A DNA stretch of 64,000 nucleotides from Pedobacter aquae. GTDB lineage: Bacteria > Bacteroidota > Bacteroidia > Sphingobacteriales > Sphingobacteriaceae. Below are positions 53,525 to 62,796 of this stretch, one piece after another; within the stretch, counting starts at the first letter, position 1, and the number at the start of each line of letters is the position of its first letter. The notes below the pieces were generated by a model. It was not told the origin of the DNA, did no database searches, and saw nothing but the letters and a program-made list of their open reading frames with translations. The translations under genes were made by a program, and so were the position numbers. The DNA lies in NCBI RefSeq assembly GCF_008195825.1, contig NZ_CP043329.1:3162001-3226000 (forward strand). Direction: 5' to 3'.

Positions 53525-55423
53525 ATGATAGATTTAGTTTGGTTAATTCCTTTGTTGCCTTTTATAGGTTTCTTAATAAACGGATTGGGTAGAAACGTTT
53601 TACCTAAACCTTTAATTGGTACTATTGCCAGTTTAGCGGTTATAGGTTCTTTTGCAATAAGCTTAAGTATATTTTTAACTTTTGATGCTGCTCAACCTCA
53701 GGTTATCCACCTTTTTGATTGGATAAACGTTGGCACTTTAAGTATTCCTTTTGCTTTCCAGATAGATCAGCTAAGCATCATGATGTTGCTGATTATCACA
53801 GGTATAGGGTCTTTAATACATATATATTCAGCTGGTTATATGAGCCATGATGCTGGTTTCGGTAAGTTTTTCGCTTATTTAAATCTGTTTGTATTCTTCA
53901 TGCTATTGTTAGTAATGGGGTCAAACTATGTCATCATGTTTATTGGCTGGGAAGGTGTAGGTTTATGTTCTTACCTATTAATTGGTTTTTGGTATGCTAA
54001 TGGCGCTTACGCTGATGCAGCTAAGAAAGCTTTTATCATGAACCGTATTGGAGATTTAGGTTTTTTACTAGGTGTATTCTTAATCATCAGCACTTTTGGA
54101 AGTGTAAGTTTTACAGAAATCTTCCCTAAAGCAGCAGGTATGGTATCTGGCGATGCTACCTTAGTTTTAATTACCATCTTACTATTTATAGGTGCAACAG
54201 GTAAATCTGCACAATTACCATTATTTACTTGGTTACCAGATGCGATGGCTGGTCCAACGCCAGTTTCTGCTTTAATACACGCTGCAACTATGGTAACGGC
54301 TGGTATTTATATGATAGCAAGGTCTAATATCTTATTTGCTTTATCTCCGGTAACTTTAGATATTATTGCAGTTGTAGGTTTATTAACTGCAGTAGTAGCC
54401 GCATTTATTGCCTTAACACAAACTGATATTAAAAAAGTATTGGCATATTCAACCGTTTCACAGTTGGGCTATATGTTCTTAGGTTTAGGTGTTGGTGCTT
54501 TTACTGGCGCATTTTTCCATGTATTAACGCATGCTTTCTTTAAGGCTTTATTGTTCTTAGGCGCTGGTTCTGTTATTCATGCTATGAGTAATGAGCAAGA
54601 CATGCGTAACATGGGTGGTTTACGTAAAAAACTTCCTATTACCTTTTTAACCATGTTAATTGGTACAATTGCCATTGCAGGTTTACCACCGTTTGCGGGT
54701 TTCTTCTCTAAAGATGAAATTTTAGCACATGTTTATGAGCATAATAAATTATTATGGGTTATAGGTTTATTTGGTGCTTTCTTAACCGCAGCTTATATGT
54801 TTAGGATGATGTTCTTAACCTTCTGGGGTAACTTCCGAGGAACAGAAGATCAAAAGCATCATTTGCATGAGTCGCCAGTATCAATGACTTTCCCATTAAT
54901 TGTTCTCGCTATTTTATCTATGGTTGGTGGTTTTATGGGGGTTCCTCACGCATTAGGTGGTCATCATTGGTTAAATGAATACTTAAGCCCTGTATTAGCG
55001 GCTACTAACAATATTTTACCAGCATTAAGTTTAGACCACGCAACAGAATATATGTTGATGGGAATTTCTGTAGGTGGGGTAATTATCTCTATCATTATTG
55101 CTTACGTTAAATATGTAAGTAAAGGATACGTACCAAAAGAAGAAGAACTACAGTCTGGTATTAATAAATTGTCTTACAATAAATTGTATTTAGATGAGCT
55201 TTACACAGCTATCATACAAAAACCTTTAGACGCTTTATCTGCATTTTTCTTTAAAGTGGTTGATAAATCTGGTATAGATGGTTTGGTAAACGGTTTGGGT
55301 AAAGTATCTATAGAGGCAAGTAAAACATTAAGGCTTTTACAAACCGGAAATGTTGGTTTCTACATTTTTGCCATGGTGATAGGTATTGTTGCCGTATTAG
55401 TTTACAGTTTTATAATTATTTGA
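53525..55423 (+). CDS. nuoL: NADH-quinone oxidoreductase subunit L
   Basis: 632 residues, antiporter-like. MFIGWEGVGLCSYLLIGFW (functional Glu), GKSAQLPLFTWLPDAMAGPTP and VSALIHAATMVTAGIYMI mark the family. The C-terminal long lateral helix region (about 540-632) is present. Distal proton-pumping subunit. Confidence 0.95.
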   Translation: MIDLVWLIPLLPFIGFLINGLGRNVLPKPLIGTIASLAVIGSFAISLSIFLTFDAAQPQVIHLFDWINVGTLSIPFAFQIDQLSIMMLLIITGIGSLIHIYSAGYMSHDAGFGKFFAYLNLFVFFMLLLVMGSNYVIMFIGWEGVGLCSYLLIGFWYANGAYADAAKKAFIMNRIGDLGFLLGVFLIISTFGSVSFTEIFPKAAGMVSGDATLVLITILLFIGATGKSAQLPLFTWLPDAMAGPTPVSALIHAATMVTAGIYMIARSNILFALSPVTLDIIAVVGLLTAVVAAFIALTQTDIKKVLAYSTVSQLGYMFLGLGVGAFTGAFFHVLTHAFFKALLFLGAGSVIHAMSNEQDMRNMGGLRKKLPITFLTMLIGTIAIAGLPPFAGFFSKDEILAHVYEHNKLLWVIGLFGAFLTAAYMFRMMFLTFWGNFRGTEDQKHHLHESPVSMTFPLIVLAILSMVGGFMGVPHALGGHHWLNEYLSPVLAATNNILPALSLDHATEYMLMGISVGGVIISIIIAYVKYVSKGYVPKEEELQSGINKLSYNKLYLDELYTAIIQKPLDALSAFFFKVVDKSGIDGLVNGLGKVSIEASKTLRLLQTGNVGFYIFAMVIGIVAVLVYSFIII

Positions 55424-55442
55424 GCTTAGCGATTACAGATAG

Positions 55443-56894
55443 ATGAACTTATTATTATTAATTTTCTTCCCCTTGGTGGGAGCGCTTGTAACCCTGCTAA
55501 ATGGCAAGTTTGCTAAACAATCGGCTTTCATAAGCTCTTTGGTAACTCTAGCTTTTGCTTTGCTTTTATTGGGAGATTTTGTTCCAGATGCAAGCAGTCA
55601 ATTCGCAGTTAATTATCCATGGATTCCTGCATTAGGAATTAATTTTGCAATTGCTATAGATGGTATCAGTATGCCTTTGGTGCTTTTAACCACAGGTCTT
55701 TTTCCATTAATTATACTTTCAAGTTTTGGTAGAAATATCAGCCAAGCATCTTTTTATGCACTAACCCTGTTTATGCAATTTGGCTTATTATTGGTTTTTA
55801 CTGCAACAGATGCCTTTTTATTTTATGTAGGTTGGGAAGTTGCCTTAATACCTATTTATTTTATTTGTGCATTATGGGGTGGTGAGAACAGGATAAAAGT
55901 AAACATGAAGTTTTTTGTTTACACCATTGCTGGTTCTTTGTTTATGCTTTTAGGTATCATTTACTTGCATTTACAAACAGCAGATAACTCTTTCTCCATA
56001 GCGTCTTTTTACAATCTAAATTTAGATGCAGCAACACAAGGATGGTTATTCTGGTGTTTTTTCTTAGCATTTGCTATTAAAATGCCGATTTTTCCTTTCC
56101 ATACTTGGCAGCCCGACACCTATACAGAAGCACCTACAACTGGCACCATGTTATTATCGGGTATCATGTTGAAGATGGGTATTTACGGCGTTATCAGATG
56201 GTTAATACCAGTTACTCCTTTAGGCTTTTTAACTTGGGGTCATTTAGCATTGATATTATCCATTATAGGAATTGTTTACGCCTCTATTATCGCCTTTACG
56301 CAAAAAGATGTTAAACGTTTAATCGCATATTCATCTATTGGCCACGTAGGTTTAATTGCTGCAGGTATTTTTGTTTGGAATGTACAAGGCTTACAAGGTG
56401 CAATGATACAAATGATTAATCACGGTATCAACGTAGTAGGTATGTTTTTAATTGCGGATATTCTTATCGATAGGTTAAAAACAAGAGAAATTGCTACTAT
56501 GGGTGGTATTGCTAAAGTAGCGCCAAAATTTGCTATTGCGTTTTTAATTATTGTTTTGGGTACCGTAGCTTTACCATTAACCAACGGTTTTATTGGTGAG
56601 TTTTTGCTGCTTCATGGTGTTTATCAATTTAATATTTGGTATGCAGCTATTGCAGGTTTAACCATTATTTTTGGTGCAGTTTACATGTTGAGGATGTATA
56701 AAGCCGTTATGCAAGGAGAAACCAATGAAACTACAGCATCTTTTAAAGACATCAACGGTTCAGAATTTTTAGTGTTAGCAGTGGTTTGCCTTTTAATTAT
56801 TGTAATTGGCGTTTACCCTAATGCACTTCTTCATATTTCAGAAGCATCAGTAGAAAATCTGATCAATCAGGTAAATAGTAAATTAGCATTTTAA
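55443..56894 (+). CDS. nuoM: NADH-quinone oxidoreductase subunit M
   Basis: 483 residues. FYVGWEVALIPIYFICALWG (key Glu), KMPIFPFHTWQPDTYTEAPT and AYSSIGHVGLIAAGIF mark NuoM. Antiporter-like proton-pumping subunit; 19 nt after nuoL. Confidence 0.95.
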   Translation: MNLLLLIFFPLVGALVTLLNGKFAKQSAFISSLVTLAFALLLLGDFVPDASSQFAVNYPWIPALGINFAIAIDGISMPLVLLTTGLFPLIILSSFGRNISQASFYALTLFMQFGLLLVFTATDAFLFYVGWEVALIPIYFICALWGGENRIKVNMKFFVYTIAGSLFMLLGIIYLHLQTADNSFSIASFYNLNLDAATQGWLFWCFFLAFAIKMPIFPFHTWQPDTYTEAPTTGTMLLSGIMLKMGIYGVIRWLIPVTPLGFLTWGHLALILSIIGIVYASIIAFTQKDVKRLIAYSSIGHVGLIAAGIFVWNVQGLQGAMIQMINHGINVVGMFLIADILIDRLKTREIATMGGIAKVAPKFAIAFLIIVLGTVALPLTNGFIGEFLLLHGVYQFNIWYAAIAGLTIIFGAVYMLRMYKAVMQGETNETTASFKDINGSEFLVLAVVCLLIIVIGVYPNALLHISEASVENLINQVNSKLAF

Positions 56895-56902
56895 TCATAG
56901 GA

Positions 56903-58282
56903 ATGAGTACTTTAATAGTAATATCTATATTAGCCATAATAGTTCTTTATTTAGGATTATTTAAAGCAAAACAAGCTTTATTGCCTGTAAGTGTATTAGG
57001 TCTTGTTGCTGCTTTGGCATTAGCTATCATGGAGTGGAATTCTAATGCTGCTCCTATTTTTAGTGGCATGATGCATTTTGATAATTTTGCTGTAGCTTTT
57101 TCTTCTATCTGTATCATCACTACCATTTTGGTTTTCTTATTATCGAAAAACTATTTCGAAAAAATCAGTGAAAACGTAGCAGAATATTATACCCTAATAT
57201 TGTTTGCTTTAAGCGGTATCATTGTGATGGTATCTTACCATAACCTATCTATGCTTTTTGTGGGTTTAGAGATTATGTCTGTAAGTTTATATATTCTAGC
57301 AGGTATTAAAAGAAAAGATTTTGCTTCTAATGAAGCAGCTTTAAAATATTTCCTAATGGGAGCTTTCTCTACAGGTTTCTTATTATTTGGTATTGCTTTA
57401 ATATATGGCGCTTCAAAATCTTTTGATTTAGCTGTTATAGCGCAGTATGTGATAGACCACCCAACAGGCATTGATCCAATTTTCTATGTAGGTTTAGTTT
57501 TAATGATTGTAGGTTTATGTTTTAAAGTAGGCGCTGCACCTTTCCACTTCTGGACACCAGATGTTTACGAAGGCGCACCAACTTTAATTACAGCTTTCAT
57601 GTCTACGGTAGTTAAAATTGCAGGTTTCGCAGCATTTCTAAGATTATTTAGCATTTGTTTTGCTCCGTTACAAGACTTCTGGATGCCTACCCTTTTGGTG
57701 ATTACCATTCTAACTTTATTTGTGGGTAATATTACAGCACTTTATCAAACCAACTTTAAGAGGATGTTAGCTTTCTCTAGTATCTCACATGCTGGTTATA
57801 TGCTTTTTGCAATAGTTGCTTTAGGTGCTGCATCAACAAACGCCATTTTTATATATGCTGCTGCTTATGCAGTTTCTTCTATAACCGCTTTTGCAGTATT
57901 AATGTTAGTGAAGGCTAAAACAGGTGGAGAGAATTTTGAAGATTTTAATGGATTAGCAAAATCTAATCCTTTCTTAGCTTTTACTTTAACTGTAGCTATG
58001 TTATCTTTTGCTGGTATACCTTTAACAGCCGGATTTATAGGAAAGTTCTTTGTTTTTAATGTTGCTTTAACTCAATATCATACTTGGTTAGTGGCTATAG
58101 CAGTTGTAAATGCCATTATTGGGGTGTTTTATTACTTTAAAGTTATTGTTGCCATGTACTTTAAAGACAACCAAACAAAGCAAATTGCTACACCAGCTTA
58201 TTTTAATTTTGTGTTAGGCGTAAGTTTGATTATAACACTTGTTTTAGGTATTTATCCAGGTTTCATTACTAATTTATTTTAA
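56903..58282 (+). CDS. nuoN: NADH-quinone oxidoreductase subunit N
   Basis: 459 residues. LFVGLEIMSVSLYILAGIKR, KVGAAPFHFWTPDVYEGAPT and AFSSISHAGYMLFAIVALG identify NuoN. Third antiporter-like subunit and last gene of the operon. DedA follows after 46 nt. Confidence 0.95.
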   Translation: MSTLIVISILAIIVLYLGLFKAKQALLPVSVLGLVAALALAIMEWNSNAAPIFSGMMHFDNFAVAFSSICIITTILVFLLSKNYFEKISENVAEYYTLILFALSGIIVMVSYHNLSMLFVGLEIMSVSLYILAGIKRKDFASNEAALKYFLMGAFSTGFLLFGIALIYGASKSFDLAVIAQYVIDHPTGIDPIFYVGLVLMIVGLCFKVGAAPFHFWTPDVYEGAPTLITAFMSTVVKIAGFAAFLRLFSICFAPLQDFWMPTLLVITILTLFVGNITALYQTNFKRMLAFSSISHAGYMLFAIVALGAASTNAIFIYAAAYAVSSITAFAVLMLVKAKTGGENFEDFNGLAKSNPFLAFTLTVAMLSFAGIPLTAGFIGKFFVFNVALTQYHTWLVAIAVVNAIIGVFYYFKVIVAMYFKDNQTKQIATPAYFNFVLGVSLIITLVLGIYPGFITNLF

Positions 58283-58328
58283 TGCCATAGCTATACTGCA
58301 ATAATATTTGTAGTTTTATGGCAATACT

Positions 58329-58958
58329 ATGCATGAATATTGGGAATATTTAACAAATCTGGCAGACGCTCAGCAAATCATACATAAAGGTGGCTTCTAC
58401 CTCATCATGTTTGTAGTATTTGCGGAGACTGGTCTTTTCTTTGGTTTTTTCTTGCCGGGTGATTATTTGCTTTTTTTGGCAGGTATGTTTGTTGCAACCC
58501 AAAAATTAGATGTTGGTATTACCACCATGATTATTGGCTTAATAGCAGCAGCCATTGCAGGTAATTTTGTTGGCTACTGGTTTGGCTACCGTACAGGGCC
58601 TGTTTTATATAATCGGCAAGATTCTTTCTTTTTCAAAAAGAAATATCTGGTAGCAGCAGAAGAGTATTATAAAAAGCAAGGAGCCTTTACTTTAATTATT
58701 GGCAGATTTGTACCTATTGTAAGAACATTTGCACCCATTTTTGCCGGTATTGTGAAGTTAGATTTTAAAAAGTTTGCTTTTTACAATATTTTAGGTGCAT
58801 TCTTTTGGATAACTTCTTTAACCTTATTAGGGTATTTTCTGGGAATGAAATTTGAGAAGGAAGTAAATCAATATTTAAGCTATATCATATTAGGATTTAT
58901 TGTGATTACCACGATACCGTTAATCACAACGTTTTTTAAAAAGAGTTTTAACAAATAA
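58329..58958 (+). CDS. DedA family membrane protein
   Basis: 209 residues. DedA/VTT motifs: FAETGLFFGFFLPGDYLLFLAG near the N-terminus, GNFVGYWFGYRTGP, and GRFVPIVRTFAPIFAGI with its conserved R-P-x-R-like pattern. Family members flip or handle undecaprenyl phosphate and other lipids at the inner membrane. Confidence 0.88.
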   Translation: MHEYWEYLTNLADAQQIIHKGGFYLIMFVVFAETGLFFGFFLPGDYLLFLAGMFVATQKLDVGITTMIIGLIAAAIAGNFVGYWFGYRTGPVLYNRQDSFFFKKKYLVAAEEYYKKQGAFTLIIGRFVPIVRTFAPIFAGIVKLDFKKFAFYNILGAFFWITSLTLLGYFLGMKFEKEVNQYLSYIILGFIVITTIPLITTFFKKSFNK

Positions 58959-58982
58959 ATACACATAAATTTTAAACTTTCA

Positions 58983-59522
58983 ATGGCCGATAATCATCCG
59001 TGGCACTCAATCCCTCCAGGAGAGGATTCACCGAATACAGTTACAGCAATTATAGAGATTCCTAAAGGTTCTAAAGCGAAGTACGAAATAGATAAAGACT
59101 CTGGTTTATTAAAATTAGACCGTATTCTTTTTTCATCTGTAATGTATCCTGCAAACTACGGATTCATCCCGCAAACGTATTGCGATGACCATGACCCACT
59201 TGATATTCTAGTTCTTTGCTCCGCAGATGTATATCCTATGTCTATTATAGAAGCCAAAGTTGTAGGTGTGATGCACATGGTAGATAATGGTGAGCAAGAT
59301 GATAAAATTATCGCGGTAGCTAAAAATGATATGTCTGTTAATTATATTAATGATTTATCTGAGCTGCCTCCGCATACCATGAAAGAAATTGTTCGTTTCT
59401 TCCAAGATTATAAAGCTTTAGAAGAAAAGAATGTAACCATAGAGCACCTTCTTGGTAAGAGATATGCTTATAAAGTGATAGAAGAAAGTATAGAACTTTA
59501 TAAAAAAACATTTAATAAATAA
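58983..59522 (+). CDS. ppa: inorganic pyrophosphatase (family I)
   Basis: 179 residues, typical soluble family I length. [38 protein letters not shown] (the D-x-D-P-x-D type metal signature) and [17 protein letters not shown] match. It hydrolyses pyrophosphate to drive biosynthesis in the cytoplasm. The CNNM-type gene follows 5 nt after it. Confidence 0.94.
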   Translation: MADNHPWHSIPPGEDSPNTVTAIIEIPKGSKAKYEIDKDSGLLKLDRILFSSVMYPANYGFIPQTYCDDHDPLDILVLCSADVYPMSIIEAKVVGVMHMVDNGEQDDKIIAVAKNDMSVNYINDLSELPPHTMKEIVRFFQDYKALEEKNVTIEHLLGKRYAYKVIEESIELYKKTFNK

Positions 59523-59527
59523 TCTTT

Positions 59528-60868
59528 ATGGACCCCGATTTTGAAATAAGCGGTTTTCAGATTTTTCTGACCCTGTTTTTAGTTTTACTAAATGGTTTTT
59601 TTGTTGCAGCAGAGTTTGCAATAGTTAAAGTTAGGGGTTCACAAATAGAGATTAAAGCTAAAACAGGCAGCAGGGTAGCCGGCATTGCGAAACACATGAC
59701 ATCGCATTTAGATGGCTACCTTGCCGCTACACAGCTAGGTATTACCCTTGCATCATTAGGTTTAGGTTGGGTTGGCGAGGAAGTGATGTCTAACATCGTT
59801 CTTAAAACACTAGGGTTTTTCTCTTTACCTATTTCTGATGCTGTAGCTACTAATTTGGGGCATATCTTAGCCTTCTTAGTCATCACCATATTACATATTG
59901 TTTTTGGCGAGTTAGCGCCTAAAACGCTAGCTATACAAAGGCCGGTAAATACAACCATGGCTATTGCATTGCCACTACAGTTCTTTTACCTGGTGTTTAA
60001 GCCCTTTATTTATGTTTTAAATGGTTTTGCTAATGTTATCTTAAGATTAGTAGGTATTAACACCGCCAATGCGCATGAGGCCATACATTCATCAGAAGAG
60101 TTACAATATTTACTAGATCAGGGTAAGGAATCTGGTGCTTTAGATAAAGCCGAACATGAATTGATTAAAAATGTTTTTGATTTTAATGAGCGTGTAGTTA
60201 AAAACATCATGGTTCCTAGAACCAAAATTTCTGCTATTGATATTACCTCAACCCCAGAAGAGGTTTTAAATACCATCATTGCGGAGGGTTATTCTCGTGT
60301 TCCTGTTTATGATGATACCATAGATAAAATTATAGGTATTGTACACGCTAAAGATATTTTGTCTTTGGTGGTAAGGAAAGAAAGCTTTAACCTGCAAGAC
60401 ATCCTAAGAAAGCCTTTATTTGTTCCAGAATCTAAAAAAATAAACGATTTAATGGCAGAACTGAAGCTTAAAAGAATTCAGATTGCTATTGTTTTAGATG
60501 AGTTTGGTGGCACCGCCGGTATGGTAACCTTAGAAGATATTGTGGAAGAACTTGTAGGTGAGATTCAGGATGAGTACGATGAAGAAAAGCCTATTGTAGA
60601 GAAAGTTTCTGAAACAGAATTTATCGTAACAGCATCTGCTACGGTTTATGATGTTAACGAGTTTTTACCTCACGATTTACCAGAAGACGAAGATTACGAT
60701 ACCATTGTTGGTTTGGTGAGCGAAATTTTTGAAAAAATACCAGAAGTAGGAGAAACCAAAGAATTTAATGGGTATAATTTCACCATCTTGAAAAAGGTTG
60801 GTCAAAATATAGAAGCTGTTAAATTAGAACTTTTACTTCCTGAAGACCAAGTGGTTAATAATCATTAA
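59528..60868 (+). CDS. HlyC/CorC (CNNM) family transporter
   Basis: 446 residues. Residues 1-190 are the DUF21/CNNM membrane domain (LNGFFVAAEFAIVKVRGSQI, FGELAPKTLAIQRP). Two CBS domains follow (about 210-335, VPRTKISAIDI; LDEFGGTAGMVTLEDIVEEL), then a CorC_HlyC domain to about 435. The family is tied to Mg2+/Co2+ export; GldE is a gliding-associated paralogue, but nothing here shows it is GldE. Confidence 0.88.
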   Translation: MDPDFEISGFQIFLTLFLVLLNGFFVAAEFAIVKVRGSQIEIKAKTGSRVAGIAKHMTSHLDGYLAATQLGITLASLGLGWVGEEVMSNIVLKTLGFFSLPISDAVATNLGHILAFLVITILHIVFGELAPKTLAIQRPVNTTMAIALPLQFFYLVFKPFIYVLNGFANVILRLVGINTANAHEAIHSSEELQYLLDQGKESGALDKAEHELIKNVFDFNERVVKNIMVPRTKISAIDITSTPEEVLNTIIAEGYSRVPVYDDTIDKIIGIVHAKDILSLVVRKESFNLQDILRKPLFVPESKKINDLMAELKLKRIQIAIVLDEFGGTAGMVTLEDIVEELVGEIQDEYDEEKPIVEKVSETEFIVTASATVYDVNEFLPHDLPEDEDYDTIVGLVSEIFEKIPEVGETKEFNGYNFTILKKVGQNIEAVKLELLLPEDQVVNNH

Positions 60869-60873
60869 TCAAG

Positions 60874-61575
60874 ATGCATATTTTCTATACTCCTGATATT
60901 GATAGCACTCAATATACTTTAAGTGAGGAAGAGAGTAAACATTGCTCTAGAGTTTTACGCTTACAGAAAAAAAACCTTGTTCATTTGGTAGATGGAAAAG
61001 GCGGACTTTTTGTAGCTGAGATTTTGGACGACCATCCTAAAAGAACCGTTCTTCAGGTTTTAGATACGCAATTAGAATATCAAAAAAGAAATCATCATCT
61101 ACATATTGCCATAGCGCCAACAAAAAATATGGATAGGTTAGAGTGGTTTCTAGAGAAAGCAACAGAAATAGGTATTGATGAAATTACGCCTATTATTTGC
61201 GAGCGCTCTGAAAGAAAAGAAGTGAAAACAGAAAGGTTGGAAAAAGTTGTTGTTGCAGCTATGAAGCAATCTTTAAAAGCTTATATACCCAAAATTAATG
61301 AGCCTATCACCATCCAAAAATTGATAGCTAAAGCCGATGATGGTTTTAAATATATTGCGCATTGCCTACCTCAAGATAAACAAGAAATAAAAGATTCTTT
61401 TAAAGAACATCAATCTTATACCATCTTGATAGGCCCCGAGGGCGATTTCTCTGAAATAGAAATAAATAATGCTTTGCAAAGTGGATTTCTTCCCATAACT
61501 TTAGGAAACAGCAGGCTTAGAACAGAAACCGCTGCATTACAGGCATGCTTCGAAATCAATTATTTAAACAGATAG
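60874..61575 (+). CDS. rsmE: 16S rRNA (uracil-1498-N3)-methyltransferase
   Basis: 233 residues. A PUA-like N-terminus (EESKHCSRVLRLQKKNLVHL) precedes the SPOUT domain with KATEIGIDEITPIICERSER and the trefoil-knot SAM site IGPEGDFSEIE and LGNSRLRTETAAL. It methylates U1498 of 16S rRNA in the 30S subunit. A heptad array starts 3 nt after its stop. Confidence 0.93.
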   Translation: MHIFYTPDIDSTQYTLSEEESKHCSRVLRLQKKNLVHLVDGKGGLFVAEILDDHPKRTVLQVLDTQLEYQKRNHHLHIAIAPTKNMDRLEWFLEKATEIGIDEITPIICERSERKEVKTERLEKVVVAAMKQSLKAYIPKINEPITIQKLIAKADDGFKYIAHCLPQDKQEIKDSFKEHQSYTILIGPEGDFSEIEINNALQSGFLPITLGNSRLRTETAALQACFEINYLNR

Positions 61576-61578
61576 GAT

Positions 61579-61634
61579 ATAAAGTAGAAAGTAGAAAGTA
61601 CAGAGTAGAAAGTACTGGGTGTAAAGTAGAAAGT
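61579..61634 (+). repeat. heptad array C (eight direct 7-nt units)
   Basis: Units are ATAAAGT, AGAAAGT, AGAAAGT, ACAGAGT, AGAAAGT, ACTGGGT, GTAAAGT, AGAAAGT: exactly 56 nt. The consensus is AGAAAGT. It lies between rsmE and the DUF4159 gene, ending 12 nt before the GTG I take as the DUF4159 start. Unlike elements A and B there is no inverted half. Confidence 0.85.
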
Positions 61635-61646
61635 ACATGTTTTAAG

Positions 61647-62294
61647 GTGCTTTTGGTTTTTTTTGTAGTTTTTCTTACAGCTTTTAAAATTGATGATGCT
61701 TCCTTTAAAATAGCCAAAGTAAAATATAACGGTGGTGGAGATTGGTATGCCAACCGAACAGCCTTACCTAATTTAATAGCCTACTTTAACAGCATTTTTT
61801 CTGCTAAAATTGCCCCTCAAGACGCTGTGGTAGAAGTTGGCAGTCAGGAACTTTTTAATTACCCTTTTGTTTACCTCACCGGGCATGGTAATATTTCTTT
61901 TACTGATGCTGAAGCCAAGAATTTACGAAACTATTTAATAGCTGGAGGGTTCTTACATCTTGATGATAACTATGGTTTAGATAAATTCATCAGAGTACAA
62001 ATGAAAAAAGTTTTTCCAGAATTAGCTTTTCAGGAGTTGCCTTCATCACATCCTATTTATCATCAGAAATTTAAATTTCCGCAGGGTTTACCAAAAATTC
62101 ACGAGCATGATAATAAAAGGCCGCAGGGTTTAGCTTTGATATATAAAGGTCGTATAGTTTGTTTTTATTCTTACGAGAGCGATTTAGGTAATGGCTGGGA
62201 AGATTTTGGCACTTATCCAGAAGACACCAAAGAGCGCAGAGAACAGGCTTTAAAAATGGGTGTAAATTTATTACAATACGTCTTAACCAATTGA
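61647..62294 (+). CDS. DUF4159 domain protein
   Basis: I place the start at GTG 61647, giving a signal-like LLVFFVVFLTAFK followed by KVKYNGGGDWYANRTALPNL. The longer frame from 61545 overlaps rsmE and simply translates the heptad array into a 7-residue repeat (KVES). The DUF4159 fold includes YLTGHGNISF, NYLIAGGFLHLDDNYGLDK and SHPIYHQKFKFPQGLPKIHE. Function is unknown; it is GATase-like and probably periplasmic. Length is about 215 residues. Confidence 0.8.
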   Translation: MLLVFFVVFLTAFKIDDASFKIAKVKYNGGGDWYANRTALPNLIAYFNSIFSAKIAPQDAVVEVGSQELFNYPFVYLTGHGNISFTDAEAKNLRNYLIAGGFLHLDDNYGLDKFIRVQMKKVFPELAFQELPSSHPIYHQKFKFPQGLPKIHEHDNKRPQGLALIYKGRIVCFYSYESDLGNGWEDFGTYPEDTKERREQALKMGVNLLQYVLTN

Positions 62295-62295
62295 T

Positions 62296-62793
62296 ATGTA
62301 TACTTTAAAATCGGAACATCAACATTATAAAATTGAAGAACGTGAGGGAAAGCTTTACCTGAATGATGTTTCACTAGATTTAGATATGAGTGATTTGGGT
62401 AATCAGCATTTTCATGTTATAGAAAACCATAAATCATTTGAAGCCGAATTGCTGGAGCTCAATAAAGAAGAGAAATATGTATTGATTAAGGTTAATAGTA
62501 ACGTTTACAGATTTGATGTAAGTGACCAGTATGATATCTTACTTAAAGAAATGGGCTTAGATAAGCTCAACCAACACATCGTTAAAGAATTAAAAGCGCC
62601 TATGCCAGGTTTGGTGCTACAAGTAATGGTACAGGCTGGCGATGAAATTAAAAAAGGCGATAATTTATTAGTTTTAGAAGCCATGAAGATGGAAAATATT
62701 TTAAAAGCTCCGGCTGATGCTACTGTAAAATCTATACTCATAAAAGCTGGAGATAAAGTAGAGAAAAACCAAGTACTTATTCAGTTTGCTTAA
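62296..62793 (+). CDS. biotin/lipoyl carrier protein (BCCP-like)
   Basis: 165 residues. The C-terminal 75 residues are a biotinyl domain: KAPMPGLVLQVMVQAGDEI and LEAMKMENILKAPADA, where the Met-Lys-Met Lys (about 130) takes biotin. The N-terminal 85 residues resemble the linker region of acyl-CoA (propionyl/methylcrotonyl-type) carboxylase carriers rather than AccB. No carboxylase subunit is adjacent. It starts 1 nt after the DUF4159 gene. Confidence 0.85.
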   Translation: MYTLKSEHQHYKIEEREGKLYLNDVSLDLDMSDLGNQHFHVIENHKSFEAELLELNKEEKYVLIKVNSNVYRFDVSDQYDILLKEMGLDKLNQHIVKELKAPMPGLVLQVMVQAGDEIKKGDNLLVLEAMKMENILKAPADATVKSILIKAGDKVEKNQVLIQFA

Positions 62794-62796
62794 GCT

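Noticed and set aside
59528-60868. Assignment of the CNNM protein as GldE
   Set aside because: GldE is a paralogue of this family, but no gldD or other gld gene is adjacent, so only the family name is given.
61545-61646. Upstream 34 codons of the DUF4159 frame
   Set aside because: They overlap rsmE and then translate the eight-heptad array; a signal-like N-terminus begins at GTG 61647.
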